In this document: in pieces, positions 16,012 through 16,229 of the stretch | Numbering within the stretch: the first letter of the stretch is position 1 | Layout of the letters: each line of letters starts with the position of its first letter | Assembly: GCA_937968035.1 (NCBI GenBank) | Contig: CALBTS010000304.1 | Span: 1 to 16,229 of the forward strand | Direction: 5' to 3' | Origin: an uncultured Methanomethylovorans sp. | GTDB lineage: Archaea > Halobacteriota > Methanosarcinia > Methanosarcinales > Methanosarcinaceae | Length of the DNA stretch: 16,229 nucleotides | The notes under the pieces: model-generated | Databases searched by the model: none | What the model was told of the DNA's origin: nothing | The model's input: the letters and a program-made list of their open reading frames with translations, nothing else | Made by a program: the position numbers and the translations under genes

Positions 16012-16117
16012 ATTATACCTCTTACTCATCCTTTTCCGTATTTGCAAAATCCCATTTCTACGCAGGGTCAATTTTCAGGCATGTTGATGTTATCATAGAT
16101 AAGACATGAGCGTTCAG

Positions 16118-16130
16118 AATAATATTTATC
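16118..16130 (-). promoter_or_regulatory. Possible TATA box of the glycosyltransferase operon
   Basis: The minus strand reads GATAAATATTATT about 107 bases before the ATG at 16011. It is the best TATA-like stretch in the gap, but the leader would be about 80 bases and the match is imperfect. Confidence 0.28.
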
Positions 16131-16186
16131 AAGATGCTTTAGCATTGTCTGTGAATATCCCAGGACTTATTCCTCACCCTTAGCAT

Positions 16187-16229
16187 TTAACCCATCCTTT
16201 CAAAGACGATCCTGTAGAAATCTGTCAAT
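16187..16229 (-). CDS. Possible C-terminal end of a gene entering from the right
   Basis: On the minus strand one frame is open from the window edge through LTDFYRIVFERMG to TAA at 16187-16189. The amphipathic, protein-like composition and position upstream of the glycosyltransferase operon fit the tail of another cluster gene. Thirteen codons are too few to prove coding. Confidence 0.25.
   Translation of the reverse strand, partial: LTDFYRIVFERMG

Noticed and set aside
16012..16071. A 20-residue N-terminal extension of the tandem glycosyltransferase from a TTG
   Set aside because: It lacks a ribosome binding site, and the family N-terminus begins at the ATG at 16011, which follows GAGGT.
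1..16229. Search for tRNA, rRNA, transposases, integrases or defence genes
   Set aside because: No cloverleaf, conserved rRNA stretch, transposase or nuclease motif, or terminal inverted repeats were found; the window reads as ordinary chromosomal gene content.

Overview
The window looks like chromosomal DNA from a methanogenic archaeon of the Methanosarcinaceae, nearest in style to Methanolobus, Methanococcoides or Methanomethylovorans. The grounds are a PGF-CTERM-type C-terminal sorting signal, two archaeal-style sensor kinases without response regulators (one with a MASE3 membrane domain), LVIVD-repeat and DUF2341 surface proteins, AT-rich TATA-type promoters, and GGTGA/GAGGT ribosome binding sites. 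No recognisable tRNA, rRNA, insertion sequence, integrase or CRISPR array is present. None of the ten readable stop codons is TAG. The species call is an inference from gene content.

Layout. (1) 1-558 (+) is the 3' part of a gene whose product joins a YbaY/YscW-like domain to a chagasin-type (I42) cysteine-protease-inhibitor domain. (2) 621-2258 (-) is a soluble PAS-PAS histidine kinase. It is transcribed away from (3) 2548-4509 (+), a secreted DUF2341 protein with a TIM-barrel-like C-terminal half and a PGF-CTERM anchor. (4) 7219-4531 (-) is a compact operon: XRE-cupin regulator, hot-dog thioesterase, AMP-forming acyl-CoA synthetase. (5) 7448-9277 (-) is a MASE3-PAS histidine kinase, transcribed away from (6) 9700-12321 (+), a secreted protein of 14 LVIVD-type repeats followed by six VCBS/FG-GAP-like units. 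(7) 16011-12461 (-) is a glycosyltransferase operon: one protein with two GT4-type domains in tandem, then a single-domain GT4 enzyme. The last 43 bases may hold the end of another gene of this cluster.

How the genes may work together. Most of the window concerns the cell envelope: two large surface proteins, a probable exported inhibitor-like protein, and glycosyltransferases that probably build a surface glycan. Twice, an orphan histidine kinase sits head-to-head with a surface-protein gene across an AT-rich promoter region. This suggests, but does not prove, that sensing and surface remodelling are linked. The acyl-CoA operon is a separate metabolic unit with its regulator as first gene; a 16-base palindrome beside its promoter is a candidate operator.

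Most genes here belong to known families. The less ordinary items are the YbaY-chagasin fusion, the DUF2341-TIM-barrel fusion with a decayed GH18-like motif, the 14+6 repeat architecture with recent-looking repeat copies, the duplicated kinase/surface-protein arrangement, and several short palindromes placed where regulators would act. No wholly new system is demonstrated.
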